DNA from: Pedobacter cryotolerans
GTDB taxonomy: Bacteria; Bacteroidota; Bacteroidia; Sphingobacteriales; Sphingobacteriaceae
DNA length: 64,000 nt
Direction of reading: 5' to 3'
Assembly (NCBI RefSeq): GCF_005116475.1
Contig: NZ_SWBO01000006.1
Location: 124,307 to 188,306 of the forward strand
Shown here in pieces: positions 54,332 through 63,327 of this stretch. The translations under genes were made by a program, and so were the position numbers. Below the pieces are notes generated by a model. The model made no database searches, was not told where the DNA came from, and saw nothing but the letters and a program-made list of their open reading frames with translations. How positions within the stretch are numbered: the stretch's first letter is position 1; every line of letters starts with the position of its first letter.

Positions 54332-55774
54332 ATGCTCGTAAATTCAATAAATTTTTTAATCTTTTTTTGTGTTGTTTTCATTGTATATTACTTTTTATTA
54401 GGCAATAGATATAAGCTTCAAAATCTTTGGCTCCTATTATGTAGCTATTTTTTTTATGGTTTTGCAACATTGAAAATGATACCATTGCTGCTTTTTGCAA
54501 CGATTTTCTTTTATATATTTGGGCTAATTATAGGTAAATTTAAAGAGGAGTCAAATAATAGAGCGTCTGTTTTTACCTCAATTGGTTGCCTTACTGGCAT
54601 AGGTTTATTGCTTTACTTTAAATACCTCAACTTTTTTATAGAATCATTTAGTGATCTTTTTACTTCTATTGGGCTAACTAATAATTGGTCTATAATTAAT
54701 ATTATCATGCCGCTAGGGATTAGCTTTTTTACATTTAAGTTAATCAGCTATTTAATTGAAATTAACCGTGGCAATCTGGCTCCAACCAAAAATTTTATAG
54801 ACTTTGCACTATATATATCTTTTTTCCCTACAATCCTATCGGGCCCAATTGATAGACCAAAGCCATTTTTAACTCAATTAACTAAACCTAGATTTTTAGA
54901 TTTTGAAATGGCATCAGAGGGGCTAAAAAGAATTTTTTGGGGTATGTTTATGAAGATGTGTATAGCGGATAGACTCTCAATATACGTTGATGCCATTTTT
55001 GACAATTCCTTACACCATAATGGAACTTCAATCGCTTTTGCAGTTTTACTTTACCCTATCCAACTTTATGCAGATTTTGCTGGTTATTCAGAAATGGCAA
55101 TTGGAGTTGGTTGTTTATTAGGCTTAAAAGTTACAGAAAACTTTAAAAGACCATTTTTCTCAACAAACATTGCAGACTACTGGCGTAAGTGGCATATTTC
55201 TCTTACCAGTTGGCTTACAGATTACGTTTTCATGCCGCTTAACATAAAATTCAGAGAACTAGAGAAATATGGATCGTTACTAGCAATTATTGCAACATTT
55301 GTGCTAATTGGCTTTTGGCACGGTGCTGCTTGGACATTTGTTCTTTTCGGATTATACCATGGATTACTTTATGTACCACTTATGCTTTCAGGTGCATTTT
55401 TTAAAAAAAATAAGTCAAAAGGCATTCCAACATTTGTACCAATCCTAAAAATGATTAGGACATATTTATTGGTTGCAATTGGTTTAATATTATTCAGATC
55501 TACTGGTGTTGAACATGCTAGCAGTATTGTATACAAAATATTAACAGACTGGGGTAGTTTATTTGTTGACTCAACGACTTTAATTAATGCAATTATTTGC
55601 ATATTTATTCTTTTCATTAAGGACTTTAAAGATGAATATATGTTGCAAAAAGATGAGAAAAATAGGGGATGGATAATTCAATATAAATACGAATTAACAA
55701 TTTCTTTTTATATTATCTTAATCTTGTTTATGGGCGTGTTAGATGGAGGTCAATTTATCTATTTTAAATTCTAA
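54332..55774 (+). CDS. MBOAT family O-acyltransferase (AlgI/DltB-like)
   Basis: A 480-aa membrane-bound O-acyltransferase with about ten hydrophobic helices. The family core is present: IMPLGISFFTFKLISYLIEINRG (about 125-147), PTILSGPIDRP (about 166-176), ADFAGYSEMAIGVGCLLG (about 248-265), DYWRKWHISLTSWL and the catalytic histidine segment IGFWHGAAWTFVLFGLYHG (about 328-346). Such proteins pass acyl groups across the inner membrane to extracellular polymers, as AlgI does for alginate and DltB for teichoic acid. Its partner is the SGNH/DltD-like protein encoded four bases downstream, and the upstream ACP cassette probably makes the donor. Confidence 0.92.
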   Translation: MLVNSINFLIFFCVVFIVYYFLLGNRYKLQNLWLLLCSYFFYGFATLKMIPLLLFATIFFYIFGLIIGKFKEESNNRASVFTSIGCLTGIGLLLYFKYLNFFIESFSDLFTSIGLTNNWSIINIIMPLGISFFTFKLISYLIEINRGNLAPTKNFIDFALYISFFPTILSGPIDRPKPFLTQLTKPRFLDFEMASEGLKRIFWGMFMKMCIADRLSIYVDAIFDNSLHHNGTSIAFAVLLYPIQLYADFAGYSEMAIGVGCLLGLKVTENFKRPFFSTNIADYWRKWHISLTSWLTDYVFMPLNIKFRELEKYGSLLAIIATFVLIGFWHGAAWTFVLFGLYHGLLYVPLMLSGAFFKKNKSKGIPTFVPILKMIRTYLLVAIGLILFRSTGVEHASSIVYKILTDWGSLFVDSTTLINAIICIFILFIKDFKDEYMLQKDEKNRGWIIQYKYELTISFYIILILFMGVLDGGQFIYFKF

Positions 55775-55778
55775 AATA

Positions 55779-56687
55779 ATGAGAAAATTTTTAATTAGAC
55801 TCATCATTATCATCGGCATTGTATTTATTCTTGATAGAACAATGGGATTAGTGATAAAAATTTTATATAACACAGCTACTACCACTGATGAATATAAATT
55901 AAACTTCACTACTAATCAAATGGATGCTCCAATAATTTTCATGGGAAGCTCAAGATGCCATCATCATTATGTGCCTGATGTATTAGAAGACACATTACAG
56001 ACGAAAGTCTATAATGCTGGCTTGTGGGGTATGAGAAACATTTATTTTCAATATGGCTTGTTGAGTAACATTTTAGAGCGCTATACCCCTAAAACAATTT
56101 TTCTAGAAATTCATCCAATTGATTTTTTAAAAACTCCATACTCAGATTTAACTTCAGTATCAAACCTATCACCATTTGTAAACCGGAGCTCGGGTTGTGA
56201 TGAAGTTTTAAAAAAGGGGAAATATTATTATAAAGATATTTTATCTCACACTTACAGATACAATAGTCTATTCCCAAACCTTATTTTAGGTAATTTATTT
56301 ACTAGAACAAATTTAGAAAATGAAGGTCTTAAACCGCTTTATGGGGAAATTGATAAAAGTAAAGGTAAGATTGCTCCAGAAAAATTCAATTTTCCTGTAG
56401 ATCAAAATCGAGTAAAGTATCTTCAAGCCTTCATAAACAAATGTAAAGACAAAAATATAAAATTAGTATTATTATTCTCTCCCATGTATGCTGTAGACAG
56501 CGTTGATTTTCTAACTATACCTACAATACTTGCTAAAAAAAATAACATAGATTTTTTAAATTATTATAATTTACCAGGCATTACAGGAAAAGAAGAATAC
56601 TTCTACGATTTTGGACATCTAAATGAGGCTGGGGCAAGAAAATATTCATCATTAATAGCAGGGGAATTAAAAAAATATACTAACTAA
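55779..56687 (+). CDS. SGNH-like membrane-anchored acyl-transfer partner (DltD/AlgJ-like)
   Basis: A 302-aa protein. The ATG at 55779, four bases after the MBOAT stop, gives MRKFLIRLIIIIGIVFILDRTMG, a single N-terminal anchor helix; the frame extends upstream into the MBOAT gene. The outer domain shows a GDSL/SGNH layout: IIFMGSSRCHHHYVP with the nucleophile-like Ser, KLVLLFSPMYAV, and YFYDFGHLNEAGARKYS with the Asp and His of the triad. DltD-like and AlgJ-like proteins take part in the final O-acylation step outside the membrane. It closes the operon that starts at 51220. Confidence 0.85.
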   Translation: MRKFLIRLIIIIGIVFILDRTMGLVIKILYNTATTTDEYKLNFTTNQMDAPIIFMGSSRCHHHYVPDVLEDTLQTKVYNAGLWGMRNIYFQYGLLSNILERYTPKTIFLEIHPIDFLKTPYSDLTSVSNLSPFVNRSSGCDEVLKKGKYYYKDILSHTYRYNSLFPNLILGNLFTRTNLENEGLKPLYGEIDKSKGKIAPEKFNFPVDQNRVKYLQAFINKCKDKNIKLVLLFSPMYAVDSVDFLTIPTILAKKNNIDFLNYYNLPGITGKEEYFYDFGHLNEAGARKYSSLIAGELKKYTN

Positions 56688-56921
56688 AAAATAATCAATA
56701 TATTTTAATCTAGAAAAAAATAAACAATAGCATTAACGAACAGGAAAACTAAATTTTATATTATTGTGTTTTAAATTAAATATTTAATTCTTTAAGGTTA
56801 AGAATAATAAATTTTGCACTTAATTAAAGAGCGTATAAGATTTATAATCAGAAAACAAACTATAATCCTATAATAATTGTATTCAAAATGACTAACGTAT
56901 CAACCTAAATTATTAAAATTT

Positions 56922-57782
56922 ATGCACATTCTTTCTATCCCTAAATGGGTTAATCAATATCATTTTCCTTACCAAAAAATTGAGGATGTACCCGAAAAAG
57001 TATTTGAAAATATCAATACTAAATTGAAAAAATTACAGCAAGGGAAGCCACTGGTAACCATTTTAATTGCTGCATGGAACGAAGAAATAAATATTTTGCG
57101 CAACATGGCAAGCATTGCCGATTTAGAAACTCAGATTCCATTAGAAATCATTATTGTAAATAATAACTCTAAAGACAATACACAAACAACTCTTGACAAA
57201 TTAAGTGTTACAAGTTTATTTCAGGTTATTCAAGGATGTGGCCCAGCTAGGCAATTAGGCATGGAAAATGCAAAAGGCAAATATATCGTTCTTGCTGATG
57301 CAGATTGTGTTTATCCTTCATGTTGGTTAGATGATGTGATGGAGGTAATGGTAAAACCAGGTGTTGCCTGTGTATATGGCCGCTATTCTTTCATTCCAGA
57401 AAAAGGATTTCCGAGGTGGCAATTGTTTATTTTAGAAAAACTAAAAGATTTAGCTGCAGAACTACGACAATTTAATAGGCCTTATTTAAATGCTTTTGGA
57501 ATAAGTATGGCTTATGTAAAAGAATATGGGTTAAAAGTTGGTTATATTATGCACAATACCAGAGGTGATGATGGTAGATTATGTTTTGATTTAATGCAAT
57601 TTGGAAAAGTTAAACCAGTAAGGTCTAATAGAGCCCGGGCATGGACAGCTCCAAGAACACTACAAAGAGATGGCACTTTTATGCAAGCTTTAACTTCTAG
57701 AATTAAATTAGAGTTTAGAAATTTATTTTCTTTGGCAACACCTCACAAACCCCACGATACCAAAACTAGTAAAAACGAATAA
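56922..57782 (+). CDS. Glycosyltransferase family 2
   Basis: A 286-aa GT2 enzyme. Marks: VTILIAAWNEEINILRNM (about 45-62), EIIIVNNNSKDNTQTTL (about 75-91), ARQLGMENAKGKYIVLADADCVYP (about 109-132, with DAD as the metal-binding motif) and a C-terminal half with DDGRLCFDLMQFGKVKPV, the acidic pair expected for the catalytic base. There are no membrane helices. It lies 234 bases after the acyl cassette and 14 bases upstream of a second GT2 gene. Donor and acceptor cannot be stated. Confidence 0.88.
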   Translation: MHILSIPKWVNQYHFPYQKIEDVPEKVFENINTKLKKLQQGKPLVTILIAAWNEEINILRNMASIADLETQIPLEIIIVNNNSKDNTQTTLDKLSVTSLFQVIQGCGPARQLGMENAKGKYIVLADADCVYPSCWLDDVMEVMVKPGVACVYGRYSFIPEKGFPRWQLFILEKLKDLAAELRQFNRPYLNAFGISMAYVKEYGLKVGYIMHNTRGDDGRLCFDLMQFGKVKPVRSNRARAWTAPRTLQRDGTFMQALTSRIKLEFRNLFSLATPHKPHDTKTSKNE

Positions 57783-57796
57783 TCAATTTATCAATT

Positions 57797-58570
57797 ATGC
57801 ATACATTTTCAGATGTATCACTATTAATTACGCATTATAACAGAAGCGAATCATTAATAAATCTTTTACAATCCTTTAAAAAATTAAATTGCTTTTTTGG
57901 TGAAATTGTTGTTTCTGATGATGGTAGTAAGCCTGAACACTTAAATAAACTTACATCATTAATTGAAACTTATGGTTTTAAACTAATTACCACTGCTCAA
58001 AACAAGGGATTAGGCAACAACATTAATAAAGGACAAGATGCGGTAACCAAAAAATTCACCCTTTATGTACAAGAAGATTTTGAGCCTAGTCATCTTTTCC
58101 CTATCAAATTTGAGAAAGCTTTAGCTTATTTGAATGCTGATAATAGCTTAGATATTGTCAAGTTCTATGCCTACTATCCTTATCCTTACCTTAGGAATTT
58201 TAGCTTAGATTACGATGAAATGTATGTTAAATCATACGGACTTAGATATGATAAAATCTATTTTTACACTGATCATCCTCACTTGAGGCGTTCAACATTT
58301 TTTGATAAATTTGGCAGATATCCCGAAGGATTAAAAGGAGATGTAACCGAATATAAAATGTGTATTTCCTTTATTCAACAAAAAGGCAAAGGCCTATTTT
58401 ATAAAGATTATGCAAATTTATTTTTGCAAAAAAACTCAGAAGCTGAGCCTAGCACAATGACAAGAACTAACTGGAAACAAAATAAAAACATCTTTATAAA
58501 AATTCTTAGGGATGCTTATAGGCAGATCAAATACAATTTTGATATTAAAATAATGAAACCATTAAAATAA
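57797..58570 (+). CDS. Glycosyltransferase family 2-like protein
   Basis: A 257-aa GT-A fold protein. SLLITHYNRSESLINLL (8-24), GEIVVSDDGSKPEHL (about 35-49) and NKGLGNNINKGQDAVTKKFTLYVQEDFEPS (about 74-103) follow the GT2 pattern, with QEDFEP in the place of the usual DXD motif. The C-terminal part is aromatic and basic. The change from DXD to ED does occur in the family, so it may be active, but catalytic competence is not certain. It follows the previous GT2 gene after 14 bases. Confidence 0.82.
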   Translation: MHTFSDVSLLITHYNRSESLINLLQSFKKLNCFFGEIVVSDDGSKPEHLNKLTSLIETYGFKLITTAQNKGLGNNINKGQDAVTKKFTLYVQEDFEPSHLFPIKFEKALAYLNADNSLDIVKFYAYYPYPYLRNFSLDYDEMYVKSYGLRYDKIYFYTDHPHLRRSTFFDKFGRYPEGLKGDVTEYKMCISFIQQKGKGLFYKDYANLFLQKNSEAEPSTMTRTNWKQNKNIFIKILRDAYRQIKYNFDIKIMKPLK

Positions 58571-58595
58571 AACAGTTAACACTAAACAGCTAGTC

Positions 58596-58609
58596 GGTCA
58601 AATTTGACC
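58596..58609. repeat. 14-bp palindrome between convergent operons
   Basis: GGTCAAATTTGACC is a perfect palindrome 26 bases after the rightward GT2 stop and 42 bases before the end of the leftward GT14 gene. No loop or T-run makes it a clear terminator; it could be a protein site or a weak two-way stop. Confidence 0.45.
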
Positions 58610-58650
58610 TAAATTAATCTAAACATGAGTTAATCTGTCTTTTCAAATAT

Positions 58651-59508
58651 TTACTTTCTAGCCTTGTCTAATTCATCTAAAATCATTGAGTCAACTTCTG
58701 CATCAAATTTTCTAGCAAAGAGTTTATTAGTAGCATTTAAGATTTCTGGCAAATTAGTTGATGTTAAAATAAGTGGATTGGGTGACGTGTTTACCCAAGT
58801 AATATACCTTAGATTATTGTTAATGATTTCATTTTTATGAGGTGAATTCATCAGAATACTGGCAATCAAAAATTCATCAGCAGTCCAAGTATATTTCATA
58901 AAATTCGATAGGTTCTTGTTTATGCTCATGAAATCAAGTAAATATTTAGCACAACTATTTGAAATAGACCACCAACTTGAATCACTACTACCATAAAGTT
59001 TAATGGGTAGAGGAAATTTTCTTTTTGGTAGAACTGTGTTAAATACTTTCTGAATAAAATATTTACCTCTGAATTCAAAATCTGTAAAATGATACTGCTC
59101 ATACCTAACTATGGCATGTTCCCACCAATCCTTTTTTTCATCAGGGTCATAGGAGATAAAACTTTTACCTAAGTTTTCCCTGTAAAAATTTACAATATGA
59201 TCGATTGGCTTAATTGGATAATCTTGGGCACTCATCAGATTGTAAAAATCAAATGAAATAGCTGAGTCTAAAACTTCAGCGAGTGATGCAAGAATAGCTT
59301 TCACAAAGCTATAACCACCCCATCTACATATTTTTCTATCTTCAATAAAAGTAACACGCCTAAATTCACTTAGATATAAAAAGGGTTGAATATCTATTTT
59401 TTTGTCTACATGAATAAAAAAATGAAAACACTCATGATCCATGGCTCTAATCAACCGTTCTAATTGAGCTGGGTTTTTGTGAACCATTATAATATTGGCA
59501 ATTTTCAT
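58651..59508 (-). CDS. GT14-type (core-2/I-branching-like) glycosyltransferase
   Basis: A 285-aa enzyme of the beta-1,6-N-acetylglucosaminyltransferase-like group, a family found in many Bacteroidota polysaccharide loci. Marks: ANIIMVHKNPAQLERLIRAM (3-22), FHFFIHVDKKID (about 28-39), YNLMSAQDYPIKPIDHI (about 90-106), LYGSSDSSWWSISNSCAKYLLDF (about 172-194) and WTADEFLIASILMNSP (about 207-222). No membrane helix. Its ATG overlaps the stop of the upstream glycosyltransferase by one base (TAATG), so it is the last gene of the leftward operon beginning beyond 64000. The sugar transferred is uncertain because bacterial members vary. Confidence 0.87.
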   Translation of the reverse strand: MKIANIIMVHKNPAQLERLIRAMDHECFHFFIHVDKKIDIQPFLYLSEFRRVTFIEDRKICRWGGYSFVKAILASLAEVLDSAISFDFYNLMSAQDYPIKPIDHIVNFYRENLGKSFISYDPDEKKDWWEHAIVRYEQYHFTDFEFRGKYFIQKVFNTVLPKRKFPLPIKLYGSSDSSWWSISNSCAKYLLDFMSINKNLSNFMKYTWTADEFLIASILMNSPHKNEIINNNLRYITWVNTSPNPLILTSTNLPEILNATNKLFARKFDAEVDSMILDELDKARK

Positions 59509-60701
59509 TATAATTTGATATTTAGATTAACTGCATTATAAATACTTTTTACAGAGTTTTCCCAAGTATGAGCCAAAGCAAAGTTTTTTCGCTCTGTCAT
59601 AAGGTTTTCATTATTATTTTTTATCAAACTTTCTATCCCTATGATGTATTCTTCACCGTTATTGGCTAAATAAACATGATCTTTAAATACCTCCATCGTT
59701 TCAGTCTTTGTAGCAATGGTTGGCTTTCCTAACGCTAAATATTCGTCGATTTTGCGAGGATAATTACCAATGGTTAACTCATTTAACAATTGAGGATTAA
59801 AACAAACATCAAAAAAGTTAATGTATTTAGGTAAATCATCAGTAGGTTGTGAGCCTAAAAAATGTACATTATCAAGTTGGTGCAAAGCACTGCTTTTAAA
59901 AGCATCATCTTCAGGGCCTACTAAAACAATATTCCAATCAGGTCTTTTTTTAGCAATATAATAGATTAAATCAATGTCTAATCTGGCAGCGGTTAACACA
60001 CCTACATAACCAATAATAGGCGTTTTCAATTGCTTCAAGGCTGTAGAAACTTTTGCAATAGCTGGATTGTTGAAAATCGTAAAATCACATCCTTGCCCTA
60101 CATCATAAGAATTGATGTTATACTGTTTGCAATAGTTCATCAAATAGGCTGAATTAGCCACACACAAATCTGATTGAGCGATAATTTGTGGCTCTAAAAT
60201 TTGTCCGTGCTTTTTATAATAACTAGTTGCCAACATATTGTCTCTTGAGTAATATATGCTCAATTTAGGTTTCAAAAGCTCCTTTAAATGAAAACTCCTA
60301 AACATATCGCTATCATTAAACAAAATGAAATCGCTAAAGTTTAGTTCTTTGAGCGCTGGTGCAATTGCTTTGGCTAATCTTTTATTGTTTAGCTTATTTA
60401 ACCATTTAAAAATATAATCTGAAGAGATCCAGTTGATTGATTCAATTAAACAATTAGGATAAAGTTGATATAAATTGCTAGAAATTTGAACTAAACCATC
60501 TTCTTTACCTGCGATTACATTTAAACGTTTTTGAATTTTTGGATCATTTTTACCTCTAAACTTTGTTATTCTATCTAACGGGAAATTGATGTATAATACC
60601 CTATTCTGTTTAGCAAATTCTAAGGCAATATTTTTACAGTTACTGCCAATTTCAGTATCCCAAGCCTGTTGACCCACAACAATGATGTTTTGATTTTTCA
60701 A
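59508..60701 (-). CDS. Glycosyltransferase, GT-B fold (GT4/GT1-like)
   Basis: A 397-aa GT-B enzyme. The N-terminal domain starts IIVVGQQAWDTEIGSNCKNIALEFAKQNRVLYIN (5-38), and the C-terminal nucleotide-sugar domain shows PIIGYVGVLTAARLDIDLIY (about 228-247), WNIVLVGPEDDAF, NVHFLGSQPTDDLPKYINFFDVCFNP and RKIDEYLALGKPTIATKTETMEVF, the E-x7-E-like region that binds the donor. It resembles TuaH-like and related polysaccharide transferases. The gene is coupled to both neighbours: its start overlaps the GT2 stop by four bases and its stop overlaps the GT14 start. Confidence 0.88.
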   Translation of the reverse strand: MKNQNIIVVGQQAWDTEIGSNCKNIALEFAKQNRVLYINFPLDRITKFRGKNDPKIQKRLNVIAGKEDGLVQISSNLYQLYPNCLIESINWISSDYIFKWLNKLNNKRLAKAIAPALKELNFSDFILFNDSDMFRSFHLKELLKPKLSIYYSRDNMLATSYYKKHGQILEPQIIAQSDLCVANSAYLMNYCKQYNINSYDVGQGCDFTIFNNPAIAKVSTALKQLKTPIIGYVGVLTAARLDIDLIYYIAKKRPDWNIVLVGPEDDAFKSSALHQLDNVHFLGSQPTDDLPKYINFFDVCFNPQLLNELTIGNYPRKIDEYLALGKPTIATKTETMEVFKDHVYLANNGEEYIIGIESLIKNNNENLMTERKNFALAHTWENSVKSIYNAVNLNIKL

Positions 60702-61888
60702 TTGATCTTATTTTTTTGGGATGAAGTACTCATTGAGTTATCAATTTGATGTTGTGTGGCTACTGACCTTTGGTTAGCATTTTTGGCGTATACCAGTGAT
60801 ACTAACTGAAAATAGATAAATTTAGGGATGTTAACCAATGCACTATAAATTTTAGGATCTGCCTTATAAAACTTTAACGGAATGTAAAAACTGACCAGGA
60901 AACAGACAAAGGCAATGAACCATATTAACGCAATAAGTGGATTGATGAATAGGTTGATTAAAAAACATAATCCTGATAAAAGAATAAACATGAATAATGG
61001 AGGCCTAACCACGATTAAACCAAATAAGATTTGATTGATACTAAAATTTTTAATTCCTTTTAATAAAATTTGAAAACCAAAAACTGAGTATTTAAACCAG
61101 GTATTGATCCACCTAGATCTTTGGTTAACCAATTGATTTGCATTGGTTGTTTTTTCATCGTACACTACCGCTTTAGGTGCAAAAGCAATGCGTTTTCCTG
61201 CCAATAAAATTTTCGCTTGTAATACCTTATCAAAACCAGCACCAGTTAAGTCGTGATTTTCGAAACAAGCTTTATACAATGAAGTTTTAAAAGCCATACC
61301 AGAGCCCGATAAAGTGGCGGAAGAACCTAATTTGTATAATACCTCGCCATCATAAAAATGATAATATAAATCACGAGCTGCATCCATGCAGGCATAATTG
61401 GTATTTAAATTTTTCGCTTTGCGAATGCCTTGTACTGCCTCAAAACCATGGTCGAAATACAAATTTAACTCATTTAAATAATTAGGATCAGTTAAATTAT
61501 CACTATCAATAATGGTGAGGATTTCATGTGGCCTTTTAAAATTAGCTATGGCGTGTAAATGAGAACGGGTGTTACTAGCTAAGGTAGTTTCGGGCTTAAG
61601 TAAAACAACTCTTTGGTCATTAAAATTTAAATCCGTAATGTCACAATTATCAGCTACTACATAAATAAGGTAATTGCTGTAATTTAATTGTAACAGCGAT
61701 TGCACAACAGCAGGCAAAAGTGCAGTTTGCTGATAAGCGGTTACAATAATTGCATAGTCATATTTTTTAGTCTCCAATGCATTTATTTTTCTTTTGCGAA
61801 AAAGAAAATAACAAATGGCTAAAAATAAAGGTAAAACTAAATTATAACCGATTAGAAATTGTATGATATACCAAATATATGTCATCAT
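60698..61888 (-). CDS. Membrane glycosyltransferase, family 2
   Basis: A 396-aa GT2 enzyme with an N-terminal helix (about 5-30) and three or four C-terminal helices (about 265-370). The catalytic domain has YDYAIIVTAYQQTALLPAVV (about 43-62), YVVADNCDITDL (about 76-87), LTIIDSDNLTDPNYLNEL (DSD motif, about 124-141), GSGMAFKTSLY and a QRSRWINTW motif (QxxRW type, about 236-244), which marks processive or polyisoprenyl-linked transferases. It overlaps the next gene by four bases, and its own start overlaps the stop of a 38-aa ORF by one base. Confidence 0.9.
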   Translation of the reverse strand: MMTYIWYIIQFLIGYNLVLPLFLAICYFLFRKRKINALETKKYDYAIIVTAYQQTALLPAVVQSLLQLNYSNYLIYVVADNCDITDLNFNDQRVVLLKPETTLASNTRSHLHAIANFKRPHEILTIIDSDNLTDPNYLNELNLYFDHGFEAVQGIRKAKNLNTNYACMDAARDLYYHFYDGEVLYKLGSSATLSGSGMAFKTSLYKACFENHDLTGAGFDKVLQAKILLAGKRIAFAPKAVVYDEKTTNANQLVNQRSRWINTWFKYSVFGFQILLKGIKNFSINQILFGLIVVRPPLFMFILLSGLCFLINLFINPLIALIWFIAFVCFLVSFYIPLKFYKADPKIYSALVNIPKFIYFQLVSLVYAKNANQRSVATQHQIDNSMSTSSQKNKIN

Positions 61889-62004
61889 TAATTAATTAAA
61901 TCATCAGGTCTTTTGGCACTTTCTTTTTTATAGGCTTTTATCCCTAAAAAAAAAGCTAATAAGAAACAAATCATACCAGGAATTACAAATATTTCAAACG
62001 GCAT
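61888..62004 (-). CDS. 38-aa small membrane protein, coupled to the GT2 gene
   Basis: A short ORF that fills the gap between the Wzy-like and GT2 genes. It encodes 38 residues: a hydrophobic stretch (IFVIPGMICFLLAFFLGI, about residues 5-22) followed by a basic and polar tail (KAYKKESAKRPDDLIN). The ATG at 62004 is 13 bases after the Wzy-like stop, and its TAA shares a base with the GT2 ATG (TAATG), the same coupling seen elsewhere in this operon. One membrane helix with the basic tail probably on the cytosolic side is the natural reading. I do not recognise a family. It may be a small partner of the glycosyltransferase or polymerase, or only a coupling peptide. Confidence 0.6.
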   Translation of the reverse strand: MPFEIFVIPGMICFLLAFFLGIKAYKKESAKRPDDLIN

Positions 62005-62017
62005 ATTTAATATTTTT

Positions 62018-63301
62018 TTAAGATAATACTTCTTTATCTGAATATTTATCGTCCCAAGTTGGGCTTTTATAAATAAATACCCAAGAAAAATAAACGATTA
62101 TTGAAGTTGGCATAATATTGATCACTTCATTACCATAACAACCAACTAAGATGCCAGCAAATCCAGCTGTTAATGCAATGACCTTTATACGGAGTTCAGT
62201 GTTTCGAACGCACCAAGCTATACTACAACATTTTCCAAAAATATACATCATTATCGAAAACCAAATAGTCAATCCAACAACTCCATACATTACCCATACC
62301 TTTACAAAAAAACTATCTGGTTGGAACTTATTTAAATACTTATCACTATTATACAGGTTTCCATTATAACCAAGCACACCTAATCCCCCTCCAAATGGAA
62401 GGTCTGCCATATAACTTTTTAATCTCATTTGAGTATCGAATCTAACCTTTAAAGAAGCATCATTGGGATTTAATGCAGTACGCATTCTATAAATTTGATA
62501 GTTACCATCACCAATCGATGTATATTTTAGGATACCTATAGAACTAATAACTATAAAACCTCCTAAAATTATTGATTTGACATTTTTACTTAAAACTATA
62601 GCTACAAATGCTGCAACGAAGAATATGAATATAGCACCGCGGGTGCCTGATATTAACATCCCATAAAGATTAAGCATAGCACAACCAATAAACAAAATTC
62701 TTTTCCATAATTTCATTGGTGCAAAGGAAATTATCAAAGCAATTATACCAACATGTGCTTGTGAAGCTCCAAATTGACCTGCATCAGAATAAAAAGAAAA
62801 TACTCTTAATTTCCCCCACAGCATATGAGTTACTGCACCACCATTTTGTAGAAAAGCAGCTTCACCTGGAAAAAAACCGATATACAATTGCTTTATTCCA
62901 TTAAATGCTGCTAACGATGAAAAGCAAAATATTATTACTAAGAAAACATCTAAGTCTTTTTTTACACTAAAAACAATTAAACCTAAAGAAACAATTAATA
63001 AAGGATATAGTGCAGCAGTTCTAATCTCATTTAACCACCCCATAAAAGCAGCTCCAGGATTAATTACCTCAATTAAACTTAAAACAAACCAAATTAATAA
63101 TAGGTAAAAAATATCTTTGTTAAGATTAGTCCATTCCTTTAAAGGTTTTTTTATAATTACTGCAATTAGAATGAGTAACAAAAAAATCTCAATAAAAATA
63201 CCATAAGGTAGTTTACCAACCTCACGTCCTAAAAAACCAATTATGAAACAGTAAATTATAAGTATAAAAGATAGAATACGTGGCATATTTTTATATGTCA
63301 A
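62018..63301 (-). CDS. O-antigen polymerase/ligase-like membrane protein (Wzy/WaaL type)
   Basis: A 427-aa membrane protein with about eleven hydrophobic helices. The long extracytoplasmic loop between late helices (about residues 255-330, including NYQIYRMRTALNPNDASLKVRFDTQMRLKSYMADLPFGGGLGVLGYNG) fits the Wzy_C pattern of O-antigen polymerases and ligases, which carries conserved Arg and a Gly-rich stretch. It is the second gene of the leftward operon, 26 bases after the Wzc-like gene, and is the natural polymerase of the Wzx/Wzy pathway suggested by the flippase at 49402. Polymerase or ligase cannot be told apart by eye. Confidence 0.83.
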   Translation of the reverse strand: MTYKNMPRILSFILIIYCFIIGFLGREVGKLPYGIFIEIFLLLILIAVIIKKPLKEWTNLNKDIFYLLLIWFVLSLIEVINPGAAFMGWLNEIRTAALYPLLIVSLGLIVFSVKKDLDVFLVIIFCFSSLAAFNGIKQLYIGFFPGEAAFLQNGGAVTHMLWGKLRVFSFYSDAGQFGASQAHVGIIALIISFAPMKLWKRILFIGCAMLNLYGMLISGTRGAIFIFFVAAFVAIVLSKNVKSIILGGFIVISSIGILKYTSIGDGNYQIYRMRTALNPNDASLKVRFDTQMRLKSYMADLPFGGGLGVLGYNGNLYNSDKYLNKFQPDSFFVKVWVMYGVVGLTIWFSIMMYIFGKCCSIAWCVRNTELRIKVIALTAGFAGILVGCYGNEVINIMPTSIIVYFSWVFIYKSPTWDDKYSDKEVLS

Positions 63302-63327
63302 AATTCAGATAACTGCAATTTTCTGAC

